Positions 44,681 to 54,564 of a stretch of 64,000 nucleotides of DNA are shown piece after piece (within the stretch, counting starts at the first letter, position 1; every line of letters starts with the position of its first letter). The translations under genes and the position numbers were made by a program. The stretch covers positions 1,364,001-1,428,000 of the forward strand of contig NZ_CP114882.2 in assembly GCF_027474525.2 (NCBI RefSeq), in the 5' to 3' direction. The stretch comes from Flavobacterium lacustre. Lineage in GTDB: Bacteria; Bacteroidota; Bacteroidia; Flavobacteriales; Flavobacteriaceae. The notes below the pieces were generated by a model. It made no database searches, was not told the origin of the DNA, and saw only the letters and a program-made list of their open reading frames with translations.

Positions 44681-45661
44681 TTAGAGCATCCCCAAAAAAG
44701 AGGAATGCGTCATCAGCAATAATTTTTTTCCATGCCACAACACACTCGGATTGATAAGTACAATACAAAAAACGCCGGCAACAATCAACAACTTCAGGAC
44801 ATTATGAAGCCATAAGAATTGTTCTTTACTATTAGACTTCCATAAGTATAACAAAAAGAAAATCAGAACAATCAGGCAGGCATAAAAGTAAATGTCCATA
44901 TAGCCCACATCGTAAATTTCAATCAAAATATACACCGGAACAACCGTAAGAATTGTCAGGACAGTAATTGCTTTTTTAGAAATAATTTCACCGTAAAGTA
45001 TCGGAATCGTTTTGTAATTATTGGCTAAATCACCTTTCAAATTTTCTAAATCTTTAATCATCTCCCGAACCAAAAGCAATAAAAACAAGAACGTTGCATG
45101 CGCAAAAATCACCGCAAAATGGGATTTATGATTCTCAATTTCATCAAACGAAATCTGATTGTAGAAATACAATAAAATGGCAAAAAAAGGAATTACAGCC
45201 AGTAAAGCCGCGGTTAGATTACCAATTATAGCGTATTTTTTTATTTTATGGGAATAAAACCAAATCAAGAAAATATAAGCCGAAAAGAATAAAAATGCCC
45301 GCCAAGAAACAAATAAAGCCATCAATGAAGTGATAAAATTCAGGGTGAAATAAACACTCAACTTTGTTTTCTGACTGACCAATCGGTCTAGCATGGATTT
45401 ATTCGGGCGATTAATTAAATCTTTTTGACTGTCATAAAAATTATTAATGATATATCCCGAAGCAATAGTAAGCGATGAAGCAAAAACAAGAATAAACAAG
45501 TTGAAATCGAGCAAAATACTAAGTGCTCCTTTCTCAGGCGCCAAAATAAATATAGCCGAAAGGTATTGCGCCAGAATAATAATCGGAATGTTGTACCCTC
45601 TGACTACAGAGAACAAACTGACAATTTTCAGAATTAATAGCTTGCTCTTTCTGCTTAACAT
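44681..45661 (-). CDS. UbiA-family prenyltransferase (annotated as geranylgeranylglycerol-phosphate geranylgeranyltransferase in relatives)
   Basis: A 326-residue integral membrane protein with about eight helices. The first aspartate-rich motif is NFYDSQKD (74-81). The second motif, REMIKDLENLKGD, follows near 195-207. These bind the Mg-prenyl diphosphate. The acceptor could be a glycerol phosphate ether (DGGGP synthase-like), a quinone precursor or another lipid; the motif pattern alone cannot tell. It lies 28 bp downstream of mevalonate kinase, so isoprenoid supply and use are encoded together. It is the last gene before element C. Confidence 0.82.
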   Translation of the reverse strand: MLSRKSKLLILKIVSLFSVVRGYNIPIIILAQYLSAIFILAPEKGALSILLDFNLFILVFASSLTIASGYIINNFYDSQKDLINRPNKSMLDRLVSQKTKLSVYFTLNFITSLMALFVSWRAFLFFSAYIFLIWFYSHKIKKYAIIGNLTAALLAVIPFFAILLYFYNQISFDEIENHKSHFAVIFAHATFLFLLLLVREMIKDLENLKGDLANNYKTIPILYGEIISKKAITVLTILTVVPVYILIEIYDVGYMDIYFYACLIVLIFFLLYLWKSNSKEQFLWLHNVLKLLIVAGVFCIVLINPSVLWHGKKLLLMTHSSFLGML

Positions 45662-45689
45662 CGAAAAGGGTTAAAAAATTGAAAAGGAA

Positions 45690-46628
45690 TTAGAATTGAT
45701 AAACGACTTCTAGTTTATAATCCTTCAAAGATAATTTGGCACGTTCTAAATCTTCGGTAAAACCCAGAATATAACCGCCACCGCCGGAACCACACAATTT
45801 CAAGTAATAATCATTACTGTCAATTCCTTGTTGCCAAATGCCGTGAAATTGTTCCGGAATCATAGGTTTGAAATTATTCAAAACTACTTTCGACAATTTT
45901 TTAGTATTCATGAACAATGATTTCATATCGCCACCCAGGAAATTTTCTACACAAGCATCCGTATATTTTACAAATTGGTTTTTCAGCATAGCACGAAATC
46001 CTTTGTCTTTCAGGTTTTCCATAAAAATGTTCACCATTGGAGCAGTTTCGCCCACAATTCCTGAATCCAATAAAAATACGGCGCCTTTTCCGTCAAAACT
46101 TTGTGTCGGAATTCCCGTTGCTTCAATATTGTCTTTTGAATTAATCAAAATCGGAATACTCAAATAACTGTTTAAAGGGTCTAAACCAGAACTTTTTCCG
46201 TGGAAAAAACTCTCCATTTGAGAAAATATATTTTTTAACTGCAATAATTTTTCACGCGTTAAATTCTCAAGAACCGTGATTTTATGTTGTGCATATTTGT
46301 CGTAAATAGCCGCTACAAGAGCGCCACTGCTTCCCACACCATATCCTTGGGGAATGCTGGAATCAAAATACATTCCGGTTTCAACATCATTTTTTAAAGT
46401 AGCTATGTCAAAAGTCACTAAATCAGGTTGTTCGTTTTGCAACGTTTCTAAATAAGTGACAAAACGTTTTAAATTACCATTTGATTTTACGGCTTCTTCA
46501 GAAGGATTTGCATCTCTTTTTAAGGCTCCGTTGTAAAAATTATAAGGAATAGACAATCCTTTTGAGTCACGAATGATACCGTATTCTCCAAAGAGTAATA
46601 TTTTTGAGTAAAATAAAGGTCCTTTCAT
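45690..46628 (-). CDS. Mevalonate kinase-like GHMP kinase
   Basis: A 312-residue cytoplasmic GHMP kinase. The N-terminal MKGPLFYSKILLFGEYGII carries the family's SK-LLFGEY-V mark, the phosphate loop is PQGYGVGSSGALVAAIYD near 94-111, and the C-terminal LCGSGGGGYILGF is the GHMP motif 3. It phosphorylates mevalonate (or phosphomevalonate) in the mevalonate route. The start at 46628 is preferred; the frame extends to 46748 but the added 40 residues lack family features and overlap mvaD. Operon: mvaD, this gene, UbiA. Confidence 0.88.
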   Translation of the reverse strand: MKGPLFYSKILLFGEYGIIRDSKGLSIPYNFYNGALKRDANPSEEAVKSNGNLKRFVTYLETLQNEQPDLVTFDIATLKNDVETGMYFDSSIPQGYGVGSSGALVAAIYDKYAQHKITVLENLTREKLLQLKNIFSQMESFFHGKSSGLDPLNSYLSIPILINSKDNIEATGIPTQSFDGKGAVFLLDSGIVGETAPMVNIFMENLKDKGFRAMLKNQFVKYTDACVENFLGGDMKSLFMNTKKLSKVVLNNFKPMIPEQFHGIWQQGIDSNDYYLKLCGSGGGGYILGFTEDLERAKLSLKDYKLEVVYQF

Positions 46629-46683
46629 ATTTAATTGACAATTAATGGTCGCTTTAACTTTAAAAACTAAAGGTATAAAAAAA

Positions 46684-47766
46684 TTAGTATTGAACTGCGC
46701 CAATTCCAATTTGGTCACAAAGGTACTGACCATTTTGGCAATAGCCAACTAATTCGTCCTTAATAAATTGTAACACCTTTTCTTTTACATTTTTTGGATA
46801 CAAAACATGCACATTTGCGCCGGCATCCAGAGTAAAACAAACCGGAATTACAGTCTCATTTCTGAATTTCCAAATCGCATTAATAATTTGCAACGTGTTG
46901 GGCTTCATTAAAATAAAATACGGCATCGAAGTCATCATCATCGCATGCAAAGTCAGGGCTTCACTTTCTACAATTTTGATAAATTCGGTTAGATTTCCGT
47001 TTTCAAAAATAGGAATCAGTTGATCTAAATTTTCATGTGCTTGAGCAAATCGCCTTTCGGCAAAAGGGTGGTTGTGCATCAAATCATGGCCAACAGTACT
47101 CGAAACTTGTTTTTCGCCTTTGTCAACGAGCAAAATAGTATCTTGGAAATCTTTGAAATTATCATGAATAGCATACGGATATTCCACGCCAAACAAATCA
47201 GAACTTCCTTTTATATTGGCTTGATTTCCCCAGACTACAACACTTCCTTTTATGCTTCTGCAAGCACTTCCGGAACCTAAACGGGCCAAAAGAGATGCTT
47301 TTTGATAAAAATATTCTTCGGTCATTTCTGGGTTTAAAGCTTTTTCTAAACTCATCAGGTTCATCGCCAAAGCTGCCATTCCAGAAGCCGATGAAGCAAT
47401 TCCTGAACTGTGCGGAAAGGTATTTTCCGTGTCAATCGTGAAATGATAGTCTTTTAAAAACGGCATATAGATTTCAATGCGTTCCAGAAATTTCTGAATT
47501 TTTGGTTTGAAATCTTCTTTTGGTTTTCCTTCAAAAAGTAAATCGAATGAAAAATTCCCAGTATTTATTTTTTTGGCGAAAGCCAATTTAGTTATCGTTT
47601 TACATGCATTCAAAGTAAAACTCACCGAAGGATTTGCAGGTATCTGATGTTCCTTTTTGCCCCAATATTTTACAAGAGCAATATTGCTGGGTGCGCTCCA
47701 TTGAAAATTTCCGCTTTCTATGGTTTGAGAATATTTTGATGGAATAAAATCGGTTGCTGCAATCAT
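46684..47766 (-). CDS. mvaD: Diphosphomevalonate decarboxylase
   Basis: A 360-residue cytoplasmic GHMP-family enzyme that turns mevalonate 5-diphosphate into isopentenyl diphosphate with ATP. Visible are WSAPSNIALVKYWGKKEHQIPANPS's core (SNIALVKYWGK near 25-35), the P-loop PHSSGIASSASGMAALAMNL (near 119-138) and GSACRSIKGSVVVWG. First gene of the mevalonate cluster and full length. A TATCTTTG box on the minus strand (47791-47784) stands 18 bp before the ATG and may be its -7 element. Flavobacteria make IPP by mevalonate rather than MEP, consistent with this cluster. Confidence 0.94.
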   Translation of the reverse strand: MIAATDFIPSKYSQTIESGNFQWSAPSNIALVKYWGKKEHQIPANPSVSFTLNACKTITKLAFAKKINTGNFSFDLLFEGKPKEDFKPKIQKFLERIEIYMPFLKDYHFTIDTENTFPHSSGIASSASGMAALAMNLMSLEKALNPEMTEEYFYQKASLLARLGSGSACRSIKGSVVVWGNQANIKGSSDLFGVEYPYAIHDNFKDFQDTILLVDKGEKQVSSTVGHDLMHNHPFAERRFAQAHENLDQLIPIFENGNLTEFIKIVESEALTLHAMMMTSMPYFILMKPNTLQIINAIWKFRNETVIPVCFTLDAGANVHVLYPKNVKEKVLQFIKDELVGYCQNGQYLCDQIGIGAVQY

Positions 47767-47984
47767 AAATTTAAAAATTTACGCAAAGATACTTTTTTTG
47801 GGTTATTTGTTTATTCGTTTAGTTGGTTATTCGTTAGAAAGATTTGAGTAAATTTGAGCCATTAAAAAACCAACTATTTCAAGTTATATAAAAAGATTAA
47901 AAGCGTGTGCTACACGATTTAGTACGTTTATATTTTCTTAAATTACGAATATGGTTAAAAAACTTCTATTTTAAAAAATTAAAA

Positions 47985-48461
47985 ATGAATAAAATCACCC
48001 GAATAATTCTTGTCGTTGTTGTGTGTCTTTCTATTGGTTACATGTCCGGTGTCGTTACCCGTTCTGCGATAACCACTTGGTATCCTACGTTGATAAAACC
48101 CAGTTTTAATCCACCCAATTGGATATTTGCACCCGTTTGGAGTTTGTTGTATGTAATGATGGGCGTTGCTGCCGGATTGGTTTGGGATCGTATAGACACT
48201 AATAAAGAAGGAGTAAAAAAAGCCTTTTTTTTCTTTGCCATTCAATTAATCTTGAATGCGTTGTGGTCTTATCTCTTTTTCGGATTGCACAACCCAATGT
48301 TAGCAGGCTTAGAAATTATTTTATTGTGGCTGATGATTTATGAAACCTATGTTCAGTTTGCAAAAATCAATACAATAGCAGGATATTTATTTATTCCGTA
48401 CTTACTTTGGGTAAGTTTTGCATCGGTTTTAAATGGCAGTATTTGGTGGTTGAATAGATAA
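47985..48461 (+). CDS. tspO: TspO/MBR family protein
   Basis: A 158-residue inner-membrane protein with five helices and the family signatures WYPTLIKPSFNPPNWIFAP and VWSLLYVMMGVAAGLVWD (about 31-67), plus NALWSYLFFGLHNPM and a Trp-rich end. TspO binds porphyrins and cholesterol-like ligands and is linked to stress and tetrapyrrole control. The start MNKITRI at 47985 is preferred; the frame continues upstream to 47907 but the extra 26 residues are basic, aromatic and unlike the family. Transcribed alone. Confidence 0.92.
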   Translation: MNKITRIILVVVVCLSIGYMSGVVTRSAITTWYPTLIKPSFNPPNWIFAPVWSLLYVMMGVAAGLVWDRIDTNKEGVKKAFFFFAIQLILNALWSYLFFGLHNPMLAGLEIILLWLMIYETYVQFAKINTIAGYLFIPYLLWVSFASVLNGSIWWLNR

Positions 48462-48469
48462 TTTTAGCC

Positions 48470-48504
48470 CTTTCCCGATTTTAAATCGGGAAAGTGATTT
48501 TTTT
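48470..48504. terminator. Bidirectional terminator after tspO
   Basis: CTTTCCCGATTT and AAATCGGGAAAG form a perfect 12-bp inverted repeat with one central base. A T-rich run overlaps the stop of the convergent gene. Confidence 0.75.
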
Positions 48505-49711
48505 AAACAGCATTTGCCACAATAAACCCGCTCGTCCACGCATTTTGGAAATTAAATCCACCGGTAATCGCGTCGATATTGACGATTTCACCTGCAAAAT
48601 ATAAGTTTTCATGCAGTTTGCTTTCCATGGTTTTAAAGTTGATTTCCTTTAAATCGATTCCGCCAGCCGTTACAAATTCTTCTTTAAAAGTGCTTTTTCC
48701 ATTGACTTGAAAAGTTCCATTTGTCAATTGATTTGCTAAATTCTGCAATTGTATTTTTGATAAATCTGCCCATTTGGTTTCGGCTTCAATATTTGATGCC
48801 AAAACTAAACTTTCCCACAACCGATTGGGAAATTCAAATGGTGATTTTTTAGAAACTGCTTTTTTGGCGTGTTCTTGTTTTAAATCTTTCAATATTTTTT
48901 CGGCATCTTCGGTGTCAACATCATTCAGCCAATTTACAAATAGGGTGAATTGATAATTCTTATCGTGCAAAATCCGTGCGCCCCAAGCTGATAATTTTAA
49001 TATCGCCGGACCGCTCATTCCCCAATGAGTGATTAACAAAGGCCCAGTTGAAGCAAGTTTGGTATCTTTTACTTTTACAGATACTTGTGCTGCAACTCCC
49101 GGTAATTCTTTTATTCTGGAATCTTTGATATTAAATGTAAATAGGGAAGGAACCGGCGTTACAATGGCGTGACCAAAACTTTGAAGCATTTCCCAAATTT
49201 TTGGATTGCTTCCGGTAGCCAGAATTAATTTTTCCGCAAGATAGTTTTCACTTTGGGTTTCGATTTTCCATTCATTTTCTTTTTTGAAAATACATTGAAC
49301 ACTTTGTCCCGTAAGTACAGCAATTCCTAGTTTTTGTGTAGCTTTTAGGAAGCAATCAATAATGGTTTGCGACGAATTTGAAACGGGGAACATACGTCCG
49401 TCGTCTTCAATTTTGAGTTCTACACCGTGTTTTTCAAACCATTCAATTGTATCGCCAGAGCAAAAATGATGAAATGGACCTCGCAATTCTTTTTCGCCAC
49501 GCGGATAAAATTTCACCAGTTCATTGGGTTCAAAACACGCATGGGTAACATTGCATCTTCCACCTCCGGAAACACGGACTTTGCCGAGTACATCTGCGCC
49601 ACGTTCCAGAATAGCTACTTTCAGTTTTGGATTTTTTTCTACAATATTGATTGCGGTAAAAAAACCTGCAGCGCCTCCGCCAACGATTATAATGTCAAAA
49701 TTTTGGTTCAT
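48503..49711 (-). CDS. HI0933/YhiN-type flavoprotein (NAD(P)/FAD-dependent oxidoreductase)
   Basis: A 402-residue protein. The FAD-binding dinucleotide motif is IIIVGGGAAGFFTAI (8-22), and the HI0933 signature KVRVSGGGRCNVTHA is at about 44-58. DGRMFPVSNSSQTIIDC follows near 103, and the C-terminal family motif AGEIVNIDAITGGFNFQNAW is near the end. The substrate is unknown. Its ATG overlaps the TGA stop of the GDPD gene (ATGA at 49711-49708), so translation of the two is coupled. No signal peptide. Confidence 0.92.
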   Translation of the reverse strand: MNQNFDIIIVGGGAAGFFTAINIVEKNPKLKVAILERGADVLGKVRVSGGGRCNVTHACFEPNELVKFYPRGEKELRGPFHHFCSGDTIEWFEKHGVELKIEDDGRMFPVSNSSQTIIDCFLKATQKLGIAVLTGQSVQCIFKKENEWKIETQSENYLAEKLILATGSNPKIWEMLQSFGHAIVTPVPSLFTFNIKDSRIKELPGVAAQVSVKVKDTKLASTGPLLITHWGMSGPAILKLSAWGARILHDKNYQFTLFVNWLNDVDTEDAEKILKDLKQEHAKKAVSKKSPFEFPNRLWESLVLASNIEAETKWADLSKIQLQNLANQLTNGTFQVNGKSTFKEEFVTAGGIDLKEINFKTMESKLHENLYFAGEIVNIDAITGGFNFQNAWTSGFIVANAV

Positions 49712-50403
49712 ATTCTATCTGGGAAATCGGTGATGATTGCGTTTACGTTGTATGTTTTTATTTTTTGAATGGCTTCATATTCATTGACAGTCCAAGGAAA
49801 AACCTGAATGCCTTTTGCCTGAATTTGAGCGGTATTATCTTGGGTCAACAAATGAAATTCGGGATGAATGGCTTCGGCTTTCATGAACTTAGCAAATGAA
49901 AAAGCAAGGTCTAAATTGGTTTCAGTTAAAATCCCAATTGGAATATTTTCATTCAAAAAACGAACTTCTTGCACCGCATTCCAATCAAAACTGGAAATTA
50001 AAAAATTAGCATACTTCCAGTTTTTCTCCCAAATATATTTCTCAATCAGGGCTACAACTGCCGATGCCGTTCCTTTTCCTTTGAGTTCAATATTGATGAA
50101 ACACGTTTGATTAACCAGATCAAAAACTTCGTTCAAGGTCGGAATTTGTTGCTCTAGTTCCGAGGCTTGTTTTTCATTTATCCGGAAAGTCTTCAATTCT
50201 TGCAAAGATAAGGTATTTACAAAACCTTTTCCATTCGTGGTCCGGTCAATTGTGTCGTCATGAATAACGATTATTTGACCATCAAGACTCAAATGCACAT
50301 CGAGTTCAATTCCGTCAACACCCATTTCTATTGCTTTCTCAAAAGAAAACAAGCTGTTTTCAGAAGCATACCCTTTGGCGCCACGATGTCCGATTTTGAG
50401 CAT
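49708..50403 (-). CDS. Glycerophosphodiester phosphodiesterase
   Basis: A 231-residue GDPD with the catalytic His-Arg of KIGHRGAKGYASENS (His6, Arg7), the metal ligands in GIELDVHLSLDGQIIVIHDDTIDRTT's core (ELDVHLSLDG near 34-43, HDDTIDRTT near 48-56), and the last Glu in CFINIELKG. It hydrolyses glycerophosphodiesters to glycerol-3-phosphate and an alcohol. There is no signal peptide, so it acts in the cytoplasm. The start MLKIGHRG at 50403 is preferred to an upstream ATG at 50433. First of a two-gene transcript with the flavoprotein. Confidence 0.93.
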   Translation of the reverse strand: MLKIGHRGAKGYASENSLFSFEKAIEMGVDGIELDVHLSLDGQIIVIHDDTIDRTTNGKGFVNTLSLQELKTFRINEKQASELEQQIPTLNEVFDLVNQTCFINIELKGKGTASAVVALIEKYIWEKNWKYANFLISSFDWNAVQEVRFLNENIPIGILTETNLDLAFSFAKFMKAEAIHPEFHLLTQDNTAQIQAKGIQVFPWTVNEYEAIQKIKTYNVNAIITDFPDRI

Positions 50404-50437
50404 TTTGATTTTATTTTTGGTAAAGATAAACATAAAA

Positions 50438-50465
50438 AAAACGCCTTTATTGCTAAAGACGTTTT
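50438..50465 (-). terminator. Terminator of the maltodextrin operon
   Basis: AAAACG-CTTT pairs with AAAG-CGTTTT (each arm with one internal unpaired base). On the minus strand a T-run follows. It lies 19 bp after the stop of the last amylase gene. Confidence 0.75.
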
Positions 50466-50483
50466 GATATAAAGTTGTACGGT

Positions 50484-52148
50484 TTACTTTTTTAATTCTA
50501 ATAAGACTACGTCAAATACAGAATCGATTGTCACTTTTCCTTTCGAAACCAAGGCTTCTTTTCCGGAATAAGTGTCTATGACAGTTGCGCCTTCAGCGAA
50601 AATTGAACCTGTAGAAAGTACTTTTGGACCTGCTGGCAAAGCTAAGCCTACCACTACTTTGTCTGTAAAATCTCCTTTTATAAATGTTCGGCTGAAGGTA
50701 TAAGGCTGACTTGAAATTTCAGTATGAATTCCGGCTCCAATCGCAGGATGGTTTCTTCTGAACTGTCCTAATTTCTGCCAATGCAATATGATTTTTTGTG
50801 TTTCAGGATTTGATTTGATGTCTTCCCAGTTCATAAACGAACGTAAAGTAGCATCGCCCTGAGTTCCCTCAATCACTAAGGAACGAGCGGATTCATCACC
50901 GTAATACACTTGTGAAATTCCTGGTGAAAGCAATAATTTTGTTCCGCTTTCTATGCTTTTAGTACGTTTGGCATCAAATGGTCCGCCGTCATCATGAGAT
51001 GATAAATAGTTCAAAACACTAAATCCTTTCAACTCATTATTCAGCTTCGAAGAATATTTGGAGAATATAAATTCATAGTCTTTTTGAGCATCCCATTTGA
51101 ATTCGAAATTGATCATATTGTTGAAACCATTTTCATAGTAATTCACTTTTTTATCTCCAAAATCAAAAAGTTGTCCCGTACTGATGCCATAATTATACAC
51201 TTCGGCAACGGTGTAAAAGGAGTTGTTATCCAGAACTTTTGTTGGGTTATTTTTCTTCCAAGTTGCAAAAGCATAATCACATTGCGTTTTGAAATCAGCC
51301 CAAACACCTTCTTCGGTATGTTTCACTGTGTCGGCTCTGTACCCATCAACGCCATATTCAGCGATGTAATCAGTCAACCATTTTATGATGTAATATTTTG
51401 GCGTTCTTGGGTAACCGGTTCTTTTGAAAAAAGCATCTAAAGAAGCCATTTCAGTATCATAACGACCTTCTGTTTTCCATTTTTCAGCTAAGAAAGCGGG
51501 GATGGTTACTTCTTGAGTACTTTCGGTTTTTACATCAGGAAGGTTTTTTACCAAGGTACAAACCGTAGTGTTTTCGAAGTTGCTGTAGGTGCAAGTAGGC
51601 TCAGTTCGTACCCAATCATTAGGCCAAACGGTATCAATAGTTGTAACCGGTCCTGTATGATTAATTACACCATCAAGCATGATTCGAATACCTTTTGCGT
51701 GTGCTTTTTCGACTAGTTCGGCTAGGTCTTTTTTGGTTCCGAAATTAGGATCCAAAGCCGTCCAGTCTCTTGTCCAATAGCCATGAAAACCATAGCTTAA
51801 ACCAGTTCCTTCGTCAACACCATCGTGAATTTGCTCCACAATTGGCGTAAGCCAAATCGCATTGATTCCTAATTGTTCAAAATAACCATCGTCGATTTTT
51901 TGAATAATTCCTTTGATGTCTCCGCCTTCAAAACCACGTAGTTTTCCGGTTGCTTTGTTTCTTCCAAAATTAATATCCGAAGCGGTATCGCCATTATTAA
52001 AACGGTCTGTCATCAAGAAATATAAATTAGCGCCTTCCCAAACAAAAGGAGTTTTGCTCGTTTCTTTCAAACTTACTTTTTGGGTAGATGAGCAACTCGA
52101 TACTACTATTGACAGTGCCATCAAGCTATAAAATAGATTTTTTTTCAT
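50484..52148 (-). CDS. GH13 alpha-amylase lipoprotein
   Basis: A 554-residue glycoside hydrolase with a lipobox (SIVVSSC, Cys19). GH13 regions in order: MLDGVINH (region I), GVDGYRADTVKH with the nucleophile Asp (II), VAEVYN with the acid Glu (III), LSSHDD (IV). A calcium-site-like FNNGDTASDINFG segment is near 52-64. It cleaves alpha-1,4 glucans at the periplasmic or outer surface. Last gene of the maltose operon, 13 bp after the GH31 gene. Two cysteines in the extra loop (TCTYSNFENTTVCTL) probably form a disulfide. Confidence 0.92.
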   Translation of the reverse strand: MKKNLFYSLMALSIVVSSCSSTQKVSLKETSKTPFVWEGANLYFLMTDRFNNGDTASDINFGRNKATGKLRGFEGGDIKGIIQKIDDGYFEQLGINAIWLTPIVEQIHDGVDEGTGLSYGFHGYWTRDWTALDPNFGTKKDLAELVEKAHAKGIRIMLDGVINHTGPVTTIDTVWPNDWVRTEPTCTYSNFENTTVCTLVKNLPDVKTESTQEVTIPAFLAEKWKTEGRYDTEMASLDAFFKRTGYPRTPKYYIIKWLTDYIAEYGVDGYRADTVKHTEEGVWADFKTQCDYAFATWKKNNPTKVLDNNSFYTVAEVYNYGISTGQLFDFGDKKVNYYENGFNNMINFEFKWDAQKDYEFIFSKYSSKLNNELKGFSVLNYLSSHDDGGPFDAKRTKSIESGTKLLLSPGISQVYYGDESARSLVIEGTQGDATLRSFMNWEDIKSNPETQKIILHWQKLGQFRRNHPAIGAGIHTEISSQPYTFSRTFIKGDFTDKVVVGLALPAGPKVLSTGSIFAEGATVIDTYSGKEALVSKGKVTIDSVFDVVLLELKK

Positions 52149-52161
52149 CGTGTTTTTAGTT

Positions 52162-54534
52162 TTATTGTAATTGAATTAATATGGTGTTTTTTGCTCCTTT
52201 TTTTGAAATTACAGGAATTTCTATTGTTTTGTCTTTAATAATAAAACTACTGTTTTTTCCGTCAACCGTTACTTTTTTAGCCTTTCCATTTAAGTTATGC
52301 AGCATTATGCTAATGTTTTTATCGGCAGATTGAAATGTTTTTCCGGTCGTTGTGGTTAGGGTTAAAGTTACCGTTTTTTCATTTGAAGCCGAATTAAAGT
52401 TCAGGATTTCAAAAGCGCCTTTCTCGAATGCATTAGCAGTTGTTCCGTCATCATTATACAATTTGCCTTGACTTTGTGCAGTTTTGGCATCAAAATAAAA
52501 ATGAAGGTCAAAAGCATTCAACGAATATTTAGAAGTATTTTGAATCGTTTTTATCATTGGAATAAAAGCGCCACCGCGAACAAAAACAGGAATATGCTCT
52601 TTGGCAACGGGAATAGTTACAGTGGTTCCACCTAACTGTTCCGCATCGGTATAAAAATCAAACCAGTTGTTGTTTTTTGGAAAATAAACCGTTGTCGAAG
52701 TCAATCCGGCTTTGGTAATTGGAGTTACTAAAAAGTCATTTCCCCAAAAGTAGGTTTGGCAAACGCTTTGTAATGCTTGATTTTCTGGTTCTTCAAATAA
52801 TAAAGGACGCATTAAGGGAGTTCCTTTCTGGTTGTTTTCGAAAGCCAAAGTATAATTGTACGGTAGCATTTGATAGCGCAATTCGACTTGTTTTTTGGCT
52901 TCGGCTTTGGTGACAATGTCTTTATAAACCGGTTCGGAAGCTACAGCTTCTCCTGCATGCGGGCGAAAAATAGGTTGAAAAACACCATATTGCAGCCAAC
53001 GAATATAGAGTTCATTATCAAAATAATCACCGGCAAAACCGCCTAAATCAGAATGCATATACCCAATTCCCTGCATTCCCATTTGTAAAGCAATTTCGGT
53101 TTGCGACTGTAATCCGCCCCAAGAACGGCCCACATCACCAGACCAAGGAATAATTCCGAACTGTTGTGAACCGGAATAACCGGAACGCATCAGGATAAAT
53201 GGGCGAGTGGCCGGAAAATCTTTTTTGTACCCGTCTGCTATTAATTTTGCCCAGTTGTGTCCGTAAATATTATGTACTTCATCGGCTTTGCCTTTTGCCG
53301 TAAAGGCTTCTGAAGGGAACATTTCCGGTTCTCCTAAATCGCCCCAAAGTCCACCAACACCTTGATGAATTAAGTTTTTATAAATAGACCAAAACCATTG
53401 TTTTCCTTCGGTTTTAAAAAGGTCTATAATTCCGGTGTTTCCAAAGTAAAAATCATATACAAATGGTTTTCCAAATTGATCTGTTGCTAATATTTTTTCA
53501 GCAACGGCTTCTTTCCATTTGCTCGAAGTTGTTAAGACGAAAGGCTCTGTTATCAAAACCGTTTTGATGTCTTTTGCATTCAAATCGGCAATCATTTTAG
53601 TTGGATTTGGAAAAGTTTCTTTATCCCAATCTAAATTCCCTAAAGTTCCCTGAATAGTTTTTCCAAACCAATACAAGTCTATAATTATAGCATCAACCGG
53701 AATGCTGTCATTTTTGAATTTTTCAATGGTTTTTTCTACTTCCTCTTGGCTGTGGTACCCAAATCGACTGGAGAAATTACCAAAAGTCCATCGGGCCGGC
53801 AAAGGTTGTTTTCCTGTTAAATCGGTATAACTGGCTGTTAGATCTGTCCAGGAATCTGCGGCGATTACCTGATACGTTTTTCTGCCGGAAATAGTTTCAT
53901 AAGCTAATGTATTGTCTTTTTTGCTGTCTAAATCTAAATATCCAATCGCCGCATTATCAAAATGTACCGCATACATTTTTGAAGATAAAACTACAGGAAT
54001 ACAAAAATTAAGTAGTTCAGCTCGGTCTGCATAGCCATATTGAGCGCGATTGTATAATTTTAAACGATTGCCTCGGCGATTCATTCCTAAAGCTCTTGAA
54101 CCTCCTCCATAAAGTACTTCGGTGTCATTGAGATTAAAGTCTAAAATTTCAGCATTGGCTGTTTTTACATAACCATTTTTTTCGGAGAGTAAAGCTTTAC
54201 CTTTATACGAATAGGAAATTTTAAAAGGTGATTTTTCAATCGTGACTACAATTCCTTTTGTTGAAAATAGTAATGTATTTTTGGTTTCTTTTACTTTTGA
54301 AATTCCTTTTTGAGGAATCAAAACAACGGCATGCGAATCAGTATTGAATGTTTCTCCTTTTGGAATAAAAGAAGTTTCTACAATTTTTTCAGAATAGGGT
54401 TTGAGCAGATACAATCCATCCGAGGTTTTTATTTCTAATGTATTGTTTGTCTTTTTGTAACTCTCGTATTTTCGGTTTGCATTTTGGGCAAAGGCAAAAG
54501 TGGAGAGTAATAAGTATATAAATAGCTGTTTCAT
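52162..54534 (-). CDS. GH31 alpha-glucosidase, secreted
   Basis: A 790-residue enzyme with a signal peptide (MKQLFIYLLLSTFAFAQ). Domain order: N-terminal beta sandwich (about 25-215), catalytic barrel with the nucleophile Asp in GLWGDLGEPEM (near 395-405) and the acid/base Asp in PWSGDVGRSW (near 465), and a C-terminal beta domain. It releases glucose from the non-reducing ends of alpha-glucans or maltose. It sits between the two GH13 genes, preceded by a 19-bp-stem hairpin at 54565-54623. Confidence 0.93.
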   Translation of the reverse strand: MKQLFIYLLLSTFAFAQNANRKYESYKKTNNTLEIKTSDGLYLLKPYSEKIVETSFIPKGETFNTDSHAVVLIPQKGISKVKETKNTLLFSTKGIVVTIEKSPFKISYSYKGKALLSEKNGYVKTANAEILDFNLNDTEVLYGGGSRALGMNRRGNRLKLYNRAQYGYADRAELLNFCIPVVLSSKMYAVHFDNAAIGYLDLDSKKDNTLAYETISGRKTYQVIAADSWTDLTASYTDLTGKQPLPARWTFGNFSSRFGYHSQEEVEKTIEKFKNDSIPVDAIIIDLYWFGKTIQGTLGNLDWDKETFPNPTKMIADLNAKDIKTVLITEPFVLTTSSKWKEAVAEKILATDQFGKPFVYDFYFGNTGIIDLFKTEGKQWFWSIYKNLIHQGVGGLWGDLGEPEMFPSEAFTAKGKADEVHNIYGHNWAKLIADGYKKDFPATRPFILMRSGYSGSQQFGIIPWSGDVGRSWGGLQSQTEIALQMGMQGIGYMHSDLGGFAGDYFDNELYIRWLQYGVFQPIFRPHAGEAVASEPVYKDIVTKAEAKKQVELRYQMLPYNYTLAFENNQKGTPLMRPLLFEEPENQALQSVCQTYFWGNDFLVTPITKAGLTSTTVYFPKNNNWFDFYTDAEQLGGTTVTIPVAKEHIPVFVRGGAFIPMIKTIQNTSKYSLNAFDLHFYFDAKTAQSQGKLYNDDGTTANAFEKGAFEILNFNSASNEKTVTLTLTTTTGKTFQSADKNISIMLHNLNGKAKKVTVDGKNSSFIIKDKTIEIPVISKKGAKNTILIQLQ

Positions 54535-54564
54535 GTTTATTATTTCACAGAGTTAGCAATGCGT

